Assembly: GCF_030817415.1 (NCBI RefSeq)
Contig: NZ_JAUSZI010000002.1
Span: 10,329,501-10,393,500 of the forward strand
Reading direction: 5' to 3'
Source: Streptomyces umbrinus
GTDB taxonomy: Bacteria; Actinomycetota; Actinomycetes; Streptomycetales; Streptomycetaceae
Length of the DNA stretch: 64,000 bases
Under the pieces are notes generated by a model. That model did no database searches. It was not told where the DNA came from and saw only the letters and a program-made list of their open reading frames with translations. Position numbers and translations under genes: made by a program. This document shows positions 34,560-44,300 of the stretch, piece by piece; position 1 is the first letter of the stretch; each line of letters begins with the position of its first letter.

Positions 34560-35065
34560 GCGCATCCGTGCCCGTTGGGGGTCTCGCACGGCGCGCAGTC
34601 GACCGGGTCCTTGCCCAGCGAGCCGTGGTTGTGCTCGGTGTGCAGCTTGCCGTCGGCGTCCGGCTCGGAGGCCCGGGTCGCCGGGTGCCGGGCGGTCATC
34701 AGCTCCAGGCCGGTCTCGGCGGTCGAGCCGGACGCGTGCACACCCAGCACCCGTGCGAGGCCTGTCGGCGTTAGCTAGCCGGGCCTCGCCCCAGTGCTGG
34801 GCGTCCAGCGCGTGCCACGACGGATTGCACAGCCGCACGCAGGCCCGCTCCGAACCGGTGGCTCCTCCTCCGCGAGGGTGGTGGCGAGGCCGAAGCGCTG
34901 CAGCGCTGCCTCGGTGAGCACGAGCAGCGGGCCGGCGCCCTTGCCCGGCTCGGGCAGCCTCGGTTGGCCGGGCTTCGCCTCGCGCAGTGCTCAGTCCACC
35001 AGCGCCGGGATTGACTTGGCGGGCACGTCCAGGACCGGGCCGCCGGGGAATACGCCAGCCCGTCT
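34560..35065 (-). pseudogene. tap: Decayed tap-like (telomere-associated protein) gene fragment
   Basis: Minus-strand segments in shifting frames read GGPVLDVPAKSIPALVD, then stop, then ALREAKPGQPRL, PLLVLTEAALQRFGLATTL, RLCNPSWHALDAQHWGEARLAN and HNHGSLGKDPVDCAPCE. I recognise these as blocks of the Streptomyces Tap protein (CPAKSIPALVDWAL..., LVLTxAAxxRFGL, HNPGSLGxxPVDPAP). The Trp after LVD is now TGA (34991-34989), and further frameshifts follow. Tap recruits the terminal protein to the telomeres of linear Streptomyces replicons, so the fragment points to a former chromosome end or linear plasmid. Confidence 0.6.
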
Positions 35066-35078
35066 TCGACGACCGCCG

Positions 35079-35222
35079 GCGGCCCGTTTAACATCGCCGC
35101 CCTCATCCGCGACGCCGACACCACCCAGAGCATCGAAGAACGCGCCGAACGGCTGCGCACCGAGATCCGCCTTGCCGGTGGCACCGTCGCCGAGCCGATC
35201 CTCGACTTCGCCCCTTACGGCC
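35079..35222 (+). pseudogene. Unidentified gene fragment (plus strand)
   Basis: A short plus-strand frame reads FNIAALIRDADTTQSIEERAERL and RTEIRLAGGTVAEPILDFAPYG. It has coding character (helix-forming, GC-rich third positions) but no start, no end and no family I know. It lies between the tap remnant and the second IS4-type element. Confidence 0.35.
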
Positions 35223-35324
35223 CCGCAAGGTCTTGCCCCGGTCGAAGCAGGTCACCGCCCATCAACTTCACGAAGCAACGGGTGCTTGCCGAAGATATCC
35301 ATGATGACAGCGTTCAGCGCTTAC

Positions 35325-36398
35325 TTAAGCAGGATGCAGGAGCGAACGGATGGTGTGGTGGACGAGCAGGTGCCCCCACAACTCCTGCTCAACACCGCCC
35401 GGCCAGCGTGACCGCAGGACCGGCGGGGTGTCCCGCCGCAACATACCGACGGCTTCCAGAGAGGCCCTGATCCCCCACCGCTGGCGGTACAGGGCTTTCA
35501 AGACGGGCGTCGGGTGTGCTTCGTGGTCCACAAGGGTCGTGATCAGGCGGTGCGGAGGGTCATCGATCACCCTGACCTCGGTACGCGGCAACGCGGGCCC
35601 GCAGCGCAAGTCGCAGAGGTAGGAGCCGTCCGGCAGAACGGTGTGCTCCGGCAGTACGGGCCAGGGACCGGCCCGCCACAGCACGTCCGCTCCAGCGGCA
35701 CGGATTGTGGGAAGCAGTTCCAGGGCGGCCAATCCGCAGTCGGCAAGCAGCAGATCTCCGCGTGTAAGGGTTGCCAGCAGATCGTGGGTGAGTACGTGCC
35801 CCGTCTCGGCAGACGGCTTCCCCAGCGCGGCCCGGGTGATGGCGTGACTGCCGCATTCCGCCAATGCCGTCAGATGCGCCTGCGGCAGGGCTGTAGATTC
35901 CGCCTCAGTGATCGACGGGTAGCTGTAACGGGCCCGGTTTTCTGGCGTGTCCGGAACGCCCACCGCTGTCGCGTCGACCGCTATCACCCGCCACCACAAG
36001 TACCGGGCACACCTCTCCCGTTCGGCACGCCGTGCCCGCGTAGCTTGCGCAAACAACGCGGCCAGCGGCTCTGGCCCCAAACGCACTCGAGCCCGGGAGA
36101 TAGCAGCTGACGTGGGCACCGGAGGAGGGCATCCATCCTGCCGGGTCACCCAGGTCGTCGCCTCAGCCAGCATTCTGGCCACCTGCTCGTAACTGTGCTG
36201 GGCGAACAGGCACATGGCGAGGATGAAGTACACCACCGTGCGGGCGGGCAGAAGCCGGTTGCGCCGCTCGGTCCTACCGCATTCTGCGATCACGCGATCT
36301 ACCGCCTCAGGCGGAAATGTACGCATCAGCAGTGCGAGGGCAATGCGGTCGGACAATCCGTCACTGGCCGCTGCCCTCAACTGCCCCGGCCGTGGCAT
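35325..36398 (-). CDS. Transposase of a second IS4-type element
   Basis: 357 residues. The N-terminal region (AVDRVIAECGRTERRNRLLPARTVVYFILAMCLFAQHSYEQVARML) parallels that of the IS4 transposase at 32463, and the DDE core follows: WRVIAVDATAVGVPD, DLLLADCGLAALELLP and LYRQRWGIRASLEAVG. The usual Asp-Arg of the second motif is DCG and the Glu motif is WGIRASLE, so catalytic fitness is doubtful. The stop codon lies in CTTAAG near the left end. ACTTAA/TTTAAGT-like ends at about 35319 and 36440 may be its inverted repeats, but I cannot define a target duplication. It separates the transposon graveyard from the caspase cluster. Confidence 0.75.
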   Translation of the reverse strand: MPRPGQLRAAASDGLSDRIALALLMRTFPPEAVDRVIAECGRTERRNRLLPARTVVYFILAMCLFAQHSYEQVARMLAEATTWVTRQDGCPPPVPTSAAISRARVRLGPEPLAALFAQATRARRAERERCARYLWWRVIAVDATAVGVPDTPENRARYSYPSITEAESTALPQAHLTALAECGSHAITRAALGKPSAETGHVLTHDLLATLTRGDLLLADCGLAALELLPTIRAAGADVLWRAGPWPVLPEHTVLPDGSYLCDLRCGPALPRTEVRVIDDPPHRLITTLVDHEAHPTPVLKALYRQRWGIRASLEAVGMLRRDTPPVLRSRWPGGVEQELWGHLLVHHTIRSLLHPA

Positions 36399-36627
36399 CG
36401 GAGCACCTTCCGGTCATATTGATGAATGGCTCGCTTTAAGTCAGCAGTACCAATCGACACCGACTTGCCCGCTCCACGACAGGGGTAAACCATGAAAGCA
36501 AGCCGACACATTGGACCCTTCCTTCTACTGAACGGCGCATTGCTCCGATTTGGTTGCACTGCACGTCGAAGAATCGATTCTGTGCGGCAGGCACGGCATT
36601 CAGAAGAAACACAGAAAGGGATGGGCG

Positions 36628-38262
36628 ATGACAGATCGCGCGTTGCTCATAGGCATCGATGAGTATCCGGATCCGCTGAACAACCTCAACAGCTGCGTCG
36701 CCGACACCGTGGCCTTCACCGACCTGCTCGGCCAGCTCGACTTCGACAGCTCCGGGATCCGCGTGCTGCACAACGCGGACGCAACCCTGGCGGCTACTCG
36801 GGACGGTCTTGACTGGCTGGTGGACGGGGCTCAGGAGGGGGACCGGCTGGTCTTCTTCCAGTCCTCCCACGGCTATCGCTACCTAAAGGGTGACGTCATG
36901 ACGGAGGTGCTCTGCGCGTACGACGAGTTCATGGAGGACACGGAGCTCGCCGACCGCACCGCCCTTCTTCCCCAAGGCGTCCTCACCGTGGTCCTCGACT
37001 CCTGCCACTCCGGCGGAATGGAAAAGGCACTCTTCCGCAAGGGACTGCCGGAGAGCGTGCGCACCAAGGTGTTTATGCCACCTCGGGAGAAACTCCTGGA
37101 ACGGGCCAAGTCCGTGTCTCTCGCGCGCGCACTGAAGCCCTTCGGCCGCACCACTCTGCGCAACGAGGCGTCCCTGACCCTGAACATGGCGCACGTCCCC
37201 AACAAGGCGCCCATGGCCAAGGGCGCCATCACAGGGGCCAACGAACTGAACGCGGTGCTCCTCACGGCCTGTCAGGCGGACCAGACGGCGGCGGCCGGCA
37301 GCGCCGCGACCAACTGGCTCTCGGCGTTCACCTACGCCCTGACCACGGAGTTGGACCCGTCAATTTCCGTCTCCGCCCTGCGCGACCGAACCGTGGCGCG
37401 CATCGAAGACCTCAATATGAGCCAGACGCCTTGCGCCTTCGCTCCCTCGGATCAACCGCACCTCCTCACCGAAACGTTTATCTCCAGGCAGCAGACAAAG
37501 AGCAAGGAGATGATCCGACAGGTCGAGGAGATGCTCAAAGAGGTGGCATACGCAGGCGGTGGACACAAACCTTCCGCTCCTGGAAAGGGCGAAGGAGCCT
37601 CAACGAAAAGTTACACACCGGAGGTAAAAGGAATGAGCACAGCAGAGCTTGAGAAGTCGGTCGGCGCGGCCACCGAAGAGATCCTTGCCGGCGTCAAGGC
37701 GGCAGGTAAGGGAAAGTCGGCCTGGACTGACCTCACGTCCGACCTGACCTACCGGCTGGACACCCAGACGGTCGCCGCCGTTCTCGCCCCCGCCATGGCG
37801 GCCGCGATCCCGGCCAACGGCAAGAGTTTCGCCGTGCAACCGTCCGTGGCAGACGCGGACAATCTCCTCGACAAGGGCTTCTGGGACTCCGCGGCCCGGC
37901 TCGCACGGGTCGTCGTACCAGCCGTCCTCGACGAGCTCACCAAGAGCGGCGGTCCCGCGAAGGGTCACACCAAGGCTGCCGACCCGCAGGAGGTGCACCG
38001 TGAGATCGCGCGGGCGGTCCCGCAGACACGGATGGGCGACCCGAAGTTCTTCGGGATCGTGGAGACGCTGATCGGTATCGCGGCGCCGATTGTCATCGAC
38101 GCGATCACCAAGGACTTCAAGCCCAATGAGCGTCCCAGCGTCGGCAAGATCGACGTCGAGCTCCCGGCCGGCATGAGTGACAGGGAGAAGAAGAGCTTCT
38201 GGGACGATGCCCTGGACGTGGTCGGTACCGCGCTGCCGTACGTCATCCGCGCCATCGCCTGA
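36628..38262 (+). CDS. Caspase-family (peptidase C14-like) protein with C-terminal triple hydrophobic repeat
   Basis: 544 residues. ATG 36628 (MTDRALLIGIDEYPD) has AAAGGGA upstream. Residues 1-290 are a caspase-like domain: RALLIGIDEYPD strand, catalytic His81 in FFQSSHG, catalytic Cys126 in VVLDSCHSGG, and LLTACQADQTAA of the p10-like half. A charged linker (290-340) follows. The C-terminal part holds three gapless 25-residue units at 415-439, 471-495 and 521-544 with the pattern FW/F-x-hydrophobic-P-x-V-I/L-x-x-I/L-T-K. This part may be an effector or membrane-active module, by inference. First gene of a four-gene cluster; a hairpin follows it. Confidence 0.85.
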   Translation: MTDRALLIGIDEYPDPLNNLNSCVADTVAFTDLLGQLDFDSSGIRVLHNADATLAATRDGLDWLVDGAQEGDRLVFFQSSHGYRYLKGDVMTEVLCAYDEFMEDTELADRTALLPQGVLTVVLDSCHSGGMEKALFRKGLPESVRTKVFMPPREKLLERAKSVSLARALKPFGRTTLRNEASLTLNMAHVPNKAPMAKGAITGANELNAVLLTACQADQTAAAGSAATNWLSAFTYALTTELDPSISVSALRDRTVARIEDLNMSQTPCAFAPSDQPHLLTETFISRQQTKSKEMIRQVEEMLKEVAYAGGGHKPSAPGKGEGASTKSYTPEVKGMSTAELEKSVGAATEEILAGVKAAGKGKSAWTDLTSDLTYRLDTQTVAAVLAPAMAAAIPANGKSFAVQPSVADADNLLDKGFWDSAARLARVVVPAVLDELTKSGGPAKGHTKAADPQEVHREIARAVPQTRMGDPKFFGIVETLIGIAAPIVIDAITKDFKPNERPSVGKIDVELPAGMSDREKKSFWDDALDVVGTALPYVIRAIA

Positions 38263-38275
38263 GCGATCGGTGCAA

Positions 38276-38308
38276 GGGACGGCGGCCGATACAGAGGGCC
38301 GCCGTCCC
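38276..38308 (+). terminator. Hairpin between the caspase gene and the small gene (attenuator or partial terminator)
   Basis: GGGACGGCGGCC (38276-38287) pairs perfectly with GGCCGCCGTCCC (38297-38308) around nine bases, followed by TTCGG rather than a T run. It would reduce but not abolish read-through into the downstream genes. Confidence 0.7.
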
Positions 38309-38336
38309 TTCGGCATTCGGTGGAGGGACTTGCCCG

Positions 38337-38705
38337 ATGCTCACCCCCGACGACGAGGCGGTCTACCTCAAGGCAGCCACTGATCTGGCCCGTCTGAGAC
38401 CGCCCGACCTGTCCGACTTCTCCGCGCGCACGGTCGAGATCGCCATGCTGAAGGTCTTCGAGAGGAACGGCCCCCGGGAAGACTGGTTGAATGAATTCCG
38501 GGGCCGGATCAAACAGGCGAGCGAGAACACGGTTCGGATGGAATCCGTCGACCGTGCTGACTTCCCACACCCCCACGAGAAGAGCCCGGCCGCCTCGCAT
38601 CAGCGACTGGTCGACATCGCGGCCCCGGCCGTCCAACTCTTGGTGATGGGCCCGTTCGACCCGCCATTTCGCTTCGTCTCCGACAACGGCCCGGAACGGA
38701 ACTGA
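38337..38705 (+). CDS. Small protein of unknown function in the caspase-protease cluster
   Basis: 122 residues. ATG 38337 is preceded by GGTGGAGGGA. The protein is helical and charged: DDEAVYLKAATDLARLRPPDL, VEIAMLKVFERNGPREDWLNEFRGRIKQAS, and a more hydrophobic end, IAAPAVQLLVMGPFDPPF. I do not recognise the family. Its size and position suggest an adaptor, inhibitor or substrate of one of the two proteases; that is inference. Nothing indicates export. Confidence 0.65.
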   Translation: MLTPDDEAVYLKAATDLARLRPPDLSDFSARTVEIAMLKVFERNGPREDWLNEFRGRIKQASENTVRMESVDRADFPHPHEKSPAASHQRLVDIAAPAVQLLVMGPFDPPFRFVSDNGPERN

Positions 38706-38889
38706 CAGGTCATCTCATTCGGCGTGTTCGCCAGCCTTCCTGTGTGGGGATCGTCAGAGGCGGTCCCGACCCGTTTGCTCGACGGGGAATCCGCCTCGGG
38801 AAGCGTTTGTCGCACTCTGCCGTGACTCTTGTCGTGTCATCCTGGGGTTCGATCGAGTTCGTGCCATCGAGCTATGAAAAGGTTCTTAA

Positions 38890-39855
38890 ATGTCAGATGA
38901 AGGGAATGCCGTCTCCGCTGACATCGCCGCTCGTTGGGCGGCCAGTGTCGACCAGGTCACCAATACAGCGGCAGCGCTACGCGAGCGCAACCTGACTCTC
39001 GCCAACGCCCCGGACGAGATCGACCGGCGTCAGCGGCGGCTATCCGAACAGGGACTCGACCTGGAGGCGCTCGTCGGGGACGACGACTCCGTCCGGACGA
39101 ACTTCTTGAGCCGCGGTTCTACCGCTGCCAGATCGGTCGGTCGTGTCGTCAACGTGGCGTTGCGTCGGGATCCGCCCGTCCCACTCGCTACCGGAGTACT
39201 CGTCTCTCCGAGGCTGCTGCTGACGAACAACCATGTGGTACCTGGCGAAGTCGATGCTTCGGAAGCGGCTGTACAGTTCGGCTTCGAGATCGATGAGGCC
39301 GGCCGTGAATGCGAGTACGTGACCTACGCGCTTGCCCCGGAAGTGTGCTGGTTCACCGACGAAGAACTGGATTTCACCGTAGTGGCTGTCGCCGACCTGC
39401 ACGGAAAGGCGCCGGGAGATGCGTACGGTTGGGTGCCGCTCATCGAGCAGACCGGGAAAGCAATCAACTGCGAGCCGCTGAACGTGATCCATCATCCCGG
39501 CGGTGACAGGAAGCGCGTCAGTATCCGGGAAAACCGGATGGTGGCCCAGGACGAGCTCTGGCTGCGATATACAAGCGACACCCGGAAAGGCTCGTCAGGA
39601 GCGCCCGTCTTCAACGATCAGTGGGAGATGGTCGCGCTCCATCGCAGAGGTATCAAACTGCTTGACGCATCGGGTGCGCCGCTCGCCCGGAGCGGGGAGC
39701 GCTGGACACGCGACATGGGCCCCGACGCAGCCGCCTACATGGGAAATGAAGGCGCCAGGGTGAGCAGAATTGTCAAGCGGTTGAGGGAGGCCCCGCTCGA
39801 TGCTCCGATGCGGGGCCTGATCGACGCAGCGATCGAGGCGGGTGCAAGCGTATGA
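38890..39855 (+). CDS. Trypsin-like serine protease with helical N-terminal extension
   Basis: 321 residues. The trypsin-fold triad is complete: His115 in LLLTNNHVV, Asp161 in DEELDFTVVAV and Ser236 in RKGSSGAPVF. There is no signal peptide, so it works inside the cell, unlike most Streptomyces trypsins. The first 75 residues are charged and probably helical (IAARWAASVDQVTNTAAALRERN, EIDRRQRRLSEQGLDLEALVGDD) and resemble the adaptor-like N-termini of proteases in bacterial conflict systems. Its stop overlaps the next start as ATGA (39852-39855), so it is co-translated with the hydrolase. Confidence 0.85.
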   Translation: MSDEGNAVSADIAARWAASVDQVTNTAAALRERNLTLANAPDEIDRRQRRLSEQGLDLEALVGDDDSVRTNFLSRGSTAARSVGRVVNVALRRDPPVPLATGVLVSPRLLLTNNHVVPGEVDASEAAVQFGFEIDEAGRECEYVTYALAPEVCWFTDEELDFTVVAVADLHGKAPGDAYGWVPLIEQTGKAINCEPLNVIHHPGGDRKRVSIRENRMVAQDELWLRYTSDTRKGSSGAPVFNDQWEMVALHRRGIKLLDASGAPLARSGERWTRDMGPDAAAYMGNEGARVSRIVKRLREAPLDAPMRGLIDAAIEAGASV

Positions 39856-40736
39856 GTGCAACGTTGGTTTTGATCCACGGTCGCAAGCAGGAGTGGAAGA
39901 AGCCCCTTGAGCTCCAGCGCAAGTGGCAGGCAGGGCTGGCAGCAGGGCTTGTGAAAGCCGGCTTGCCGCCCATGGACGCCCCCGTGGTCTTCCCGTACTT
40001 CGGCAACTTGTTGCGCAGAATTACTGACGAACTGGCCCAGAGCCACGCGGACATCGACCTGGAAACGCTGCCCTCGGACCCCGACAGGCCCGGTCCGCTG
40101 CACCCCTACCTGGGGTCGGACATCGGCGTTGTGGAACGGAAGATGCTGCTGGACATGGCCGCAGGAGCAGGCTGGGTTCCTGGGAGCGATGACGATGGGC
40201 TGGAAGGTCTCTCAGACGTTTTGTCCTGGAAAGTCGCTCGAGATGCGCTTGACTGGCTCGCCCGCCGCACCCCGTTCGACCAGGAATTTATCGCCGCGCA
40301 TCTGCGTGATGTGGCTGTCTATCTGACACGGGCCAGGACTCGGGTCCTTTCTCTGGTGAGGGAGCAGATCCCCTCTGACGGGCCTGTCGTCCTGGTCTCG
40401 CACAGCTTGGGGACTGTGGTGGCACGTGATCTGCTCGGCGACGCTGACCTGCGCGCCCGTACCAGACTGTGGGTGACGGCCGGCTCACCGCTGGGCATCG
40501 ACGCCGTTCGCAAAAACCTCGGCGACCCGACCTATGAAGAGAACCCTGGAGTGGAATGGCTCAGTACCTACGACGTGAACGACATCGTCGCCCTTGGGCA
40601 TCCATTGCGGAAAAAATGGGGCCCTCCGCTCGAGGACGTGAAAGTGGAGAACGGTGACGAGCCGCATTCGATCGAACGCTATCTCGCCCACTCACAGGTA
40701 GCTGGACCAATCGGCACAGAGCTTGCTTCCCCGTGA
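39852..40736 (+). CDS. Alpha/beta-hydrolase (lipase/PGAP1-like) in the caspase-protease cluster
   Basis: 294 residues. The N-terminal strand plus oxyanion loop reads TLVLIHGRKQEW. The nucleophile elbow is VVLVSHSLGTVVARDLL (Ser185, with SHSLG in place of the usual GHSLG). Later segments LWVTAGSPLG and YDVNDIVALGHPL place the acid residue in the expected position. Lipase- and thioesterase-like enzymes have such folds. No membrane segment or signal peptide is present. Coupling to the protease by ATGA makes it part of the same response. A role in attacking host lipids upon activation is plausible but unproven. Confidence 0.82.
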   Translation: MSATLVLIHGRKQEWKKPLELQRKWQAGLAAGLVKAGLPPMDAPVVFPYFGNLLRRITDELAQSHADIDLETLPSDPDRPGPLHPYLGSDIGVVERKMLLDMAAGAGWVPGSDDDGLEGLSDVLSWKVARDALDWLARRTPFDQEFIAAHLRDVAVYLTRARTRVLSLVREQIPSDGPVVLVSHSLGTVVARDLLGDADLRARTRLWVTAGSPLGIDAVRKNLGDPTYEENPGVEWLSTYDVNDIVALGHPLRKKWGPPLEDVKVENGDEPHSIERYLAHSQVAGPIGTELASP

Positions 40737-41045
40737 CCTGTCTGCGGAGGCTTGCTACTCCCCGGTGGTCTCGTGCCTCTCCAGCAGCCGGTTCAGCTGA
40801 TCGGCCCCTGGGCGCGTGTCGTGGTCCGTCATGTCCTGGCCCATCGGGTGGTACAGCAGCCACCAGGGAAGACAACGCGCCACCCCAGCTTGTGTAGCCG
40901 GGCGTCAGTGTTGTCAGGCGGGTTCCAGGCGCATGGTACAAGGGCATCAGACCTGGCCAAATGCGGCGCCGCGCGGCTGGACTACCAGTCGACGGGTCGA
41001 AGGGCTTGCTGATCTAGCTCTCATACCTCCGCTACTCACACCGAG
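40737..41045 (-). other. Gap with a short degenerate minus-strand C-terminus
   Basis: After the hydrolase a minus-strand frame ends at 40755 with GADQLNRLLERHETTGE and is open back to a stop near 40908 (CLPWWLLYHPMGQDMTDHD in between). No start codon or family is evident. It looks like the truncated end of a lost gene. The rest of the stretch has no feature I can support. Confidence 0.3.
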
Positions 41046-41290
41046 CTCCCTGCGGGGTGGGGTGCCCGGGCCGGGCACCGCGTCAGTGCCGACACCGTCG
41101 TCGGCCTGCTTAGGGAGGAAGGCTTCAGCCTGCAGGCCAACGCCAAGACGATCGAGGGCAGCAAGCGCCCGGAGCGCGACGCCCAGTTCCGGTGTCTCAA
41201 CGAGCAGGCACACAGGTACCGGGACGCCGGACAGCTGGTGATCAGCGTGGACATCAAGAGGAAGGACCTGTTTGGAGCGAAGGTATTCCC
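41046..41290 (+). pseudogene. Fragment of an ISAzo13-type transposase
   Basis: The plus-strand frame reads GHRVSADTVVGLLREEGFSLQ, NAKTIEGSKRPERDAQFR and LVISVDIKRKDLFGA. This is the stretch before and at the first catalytic Asp of ISAzo13-family transposases (usual form RDAQFxYINE... VISVDTKKKELVG). The protein is open for only about 80 residues and both ends are missing. It sits directly against the 3' end of the lanthipeptide LanB gene. Confidence 0.7.
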
Positions 41291-41327
41291 CCGGGGCGGG
41301 ACTGTACGGGCATCGGCTCTGGCCCGG

Positions 41328-44300
41328 TCAGCCCGACTCCTTCGGGGACACGGGTGTCGACCAACGAGAGATGCTCCGCCGGGTGCGGGCGAGCAACCCG
41401 TAGACCAACTGCTCCTGCGCGCGGTCGATCCCGAAGAGGCGGTTGCAGTGCAGGTGGGTGAAGGCAGCGGCGATGTCGGTGGCCCGATCGGCGTACCTGA
41501 ACCAGTCCGCTCCGTGAGGCTGAGCCCTGAGTGCGGAGGCGATCGCCGAACCTCGTGTCGCGAGGATGGACTCGACGGGCGGTGGCAGTCCCCGCGCGCC
41601 GAGCAGGTCGCGCAGCTCGGCCTTTGACGCGCGGAAAGCCGTGCCGGCGGTGTGGTCGCTGCCCCGGTCCATGGACTCGGCCAGTGACTGCCGGTCCTCG
41701 GGTGCCAAGCCGAGGTCGGCAAGGAGGCGGTCGATGGTGACGACGGCCAGGACCGCTCCGTTGAGGGCAATCCTGCGCCGTCCGATGCTTCGGAGGAGCC
41801 CCAGCACAGATGTGCTGTCGGCACAGAAGACGCATTCGGCGAAGTCGATTCCATCCGGCCCGCCGAAACGCTCGATCTCACGGTCGTAAGTGTCGAAGGC
41901 GAAACGGCTGATAAGCCCCTCGGCCATGTCTGCCTGGAGGCCGTGGGAGAGCTCGGCGGCGGCCGCGGGCCAGTGGCAGCAGTCTGTGAGCTTGAACCTG
42001 AGCCTCAGGTGCGAATCGGGGTCGCGGTAGCGGAGGAAGTGCCAGGCAAGGACGGTTCCGGACCGCAGCAATCGGCCGGCGAGGTGGTGAATCGTGCCAG
42101 TGATCAGGTCGTCGTGGGTGACGCTCGGCGCGTAGACCTTGACGTAGATCCACTGCGAGCCGGGACAGGCCCACCGCACAACCCGGTCGGCCGCCGTCGC
42201 GGCCCGTCCGTGCAATGCCGGCGTCCGATCCCGGTGCTCCGCGTCGACCGCATGTTCGGCGCGGCCCGGTTGCACGTTCCGTACGAAGGGGACGACGATC
42301 TCAGCCACCCGGCGTCCGTCCGGTCCGGGCAGCCAGGCCTGGTCCTGCGGTGGACGGTACTGCTGCAGAACGACCGTCCCCGACCGGCGCAGTTTGCGGC
42401 GGATCTCCTCGACATCCTCCGCCCGGTCCAGGTCGACGGTGACGTGATTGTCGTACTCGACCAGCCGCACGACACCGGGCATCCGCCACGCGGTGCGGAA
42501 CTCGCGCAAAGCTGCGGGAAATTGGGCCCGCCCTTCCGCCGGGAGGAGCGTGGGGCCGAGCCGCCAGCGCGCCGAAGAGAGAACGACGGCTCCGCGTGTG
42601 AGTCGGGGCAGGAACGGCAGCCGATGTGCGGCTCCCCAGTCGAAGGACTGGAGGACGGGTGGTTGGCCGATTCGCAGTAGAAACCTGGCCAGTCTCGGTG
42701 CGCCGTCCCAGTTGACCATGTGCGGCGTGTGCAGCCGCAGCCGGGGCCCGCGGGATCCCCAGCGCGCCACCAGGCCGCCTTCCTCGAGGCAGAGGGTGAT
42801 CTCGTCGAGCGGAATGGCTGGTGGGTCCTGAGGGTGTGCTCCGACACCTATCCTGATGATGTGTCCTTGCCGCGCCGGGCAGATGGCGACGTTGGCCGCG
42901 CGGGCCTGTAGCGGCTGGTAGACGAGATCCACGTCGATGCCGCCGCGGTGCGAGGCGGAGTCGGTGTGCGGCTCTGCCTGCAGCTTGTGATGTGCCTGCT
43001 CGCCGAGCAGGAAGAGAAAGCGTCCGAGCGTACGCCCAGCCGCCGACGAGCCAACGGCCGGTGAGACAACCAAGGCGAAGTCCCCGGCGTCAATGGACGC
43101 GACGTCGGTTGCCTCCACGGTCGCCATCAGTTCGAGCGTCGGGGGCAGGTCGCGCGGGTCCACGTCGTGCTCGAGGTGGGCCAGCATCCGGTCGTCGAGC
43201 TCGACGGTCTGGATGCCCAGTGCGAGCGCCCGCGCAGCCAACTGCACCAGCACGTCGTCGCGCTGCGGCGCTCCTGTGCCGACGACGGCTCCGGCAGGCG
43301 TCTCGCCACGGTCTTCCGGGAATCCGAGCCCCACGTGTGGATTGATCAACTCCAGCAGTGGTACTGACCGTTGCCAGCCGTAGCGCTCCTCGAACGCACG
43401 CTGGTACGCGACGAGGTCCGCGGGGCGTGCGGGCAGAGTCGATGTCCTCAGGAGCAGGTCCACCGCCTGCATGGCGGCGCGCGCGACCGAGCGGTGCAGC
43501 CCGGTGCCGGCGAGTTCAACCGTGGCGTCGGTCTGGAGCACCGGGGAGACGCCAGGCAGCACTCTCCGGGCGGCGCCTGTCAGGGAACGGCGCAGCGCGA
43601 GGCCGCCAACCGCATCGAGCGTGTCGCAGCGGCTCACCTCCTCGGTCAGCCATCGCAGCCACTGCGGCCGGCTGGCCGCGTCCGTAACATCTGCGAGCCG
43701 CTGGGCCAGGTACCGTCCGGGGTCGGGTACCGTCAACGCGGGCCGCAGATCGCTCTGCAGGACGCCGGCACGTCTCAGCCGCTCGATCAACACCTCGACT
43801 CGGTCGATCGGACTTCCCGGCGCGGCGGTGTCGACTGCCTCCAGCAGCCGCTCGTACGGCACGGTGTTCCGCGCCGCTTCGAGCAGTGCCAGCACCGGCG
43901 TGGTCGCCCGCAGCGACAGGCAGCCGGTCGGCCACGCCTCTCGCGTCGGTTCGCCTGCCGGCGATGCTGTGGCCGGTGGGTCCAGCAAGTACAGCCGCCC
44001 CGCCGACACCAGCACGGCGCTGTGGCATACGAAACCGAGTTGACGCCGCACGACGATGTCGGCTTCGAGCTGCTCCACGAGGGCGAGCAGCCAGCCCATG
44101 TCGAGGCGGGTGAAGGTCCGTCCCGGCATCTGCCGCACACGGAGATCGGTCCGGGACGCCCACGAGCCCAGCGCCACGCCGGCGAACAGGCCGTACGGCG
44201 TTGGCCGGTTGGACATGCGGTCGAGGTAATGCCGGGCCTTCACCGTGCTGTCCGGGGCTGGGCGGGGCGAGCCGGGGACCGCACCGACTCGGTTCGGTCC

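Noticed and set aside
35285..36445. Target-site duplication for the second IS4-type element
   Set aside because: ACTTAA-like ends can be matched loosely, but flanking bases agree for only about four positions.
36492..36665. Small ORF beginning MKASRHIGPFLLLNGALL just before the caspase gene
   Set aside because: It has an ATG and a weak upstream purine stretch, but third positions are not GC-biased and it overlaps the caspase start in another frame. More likely leader sequence.
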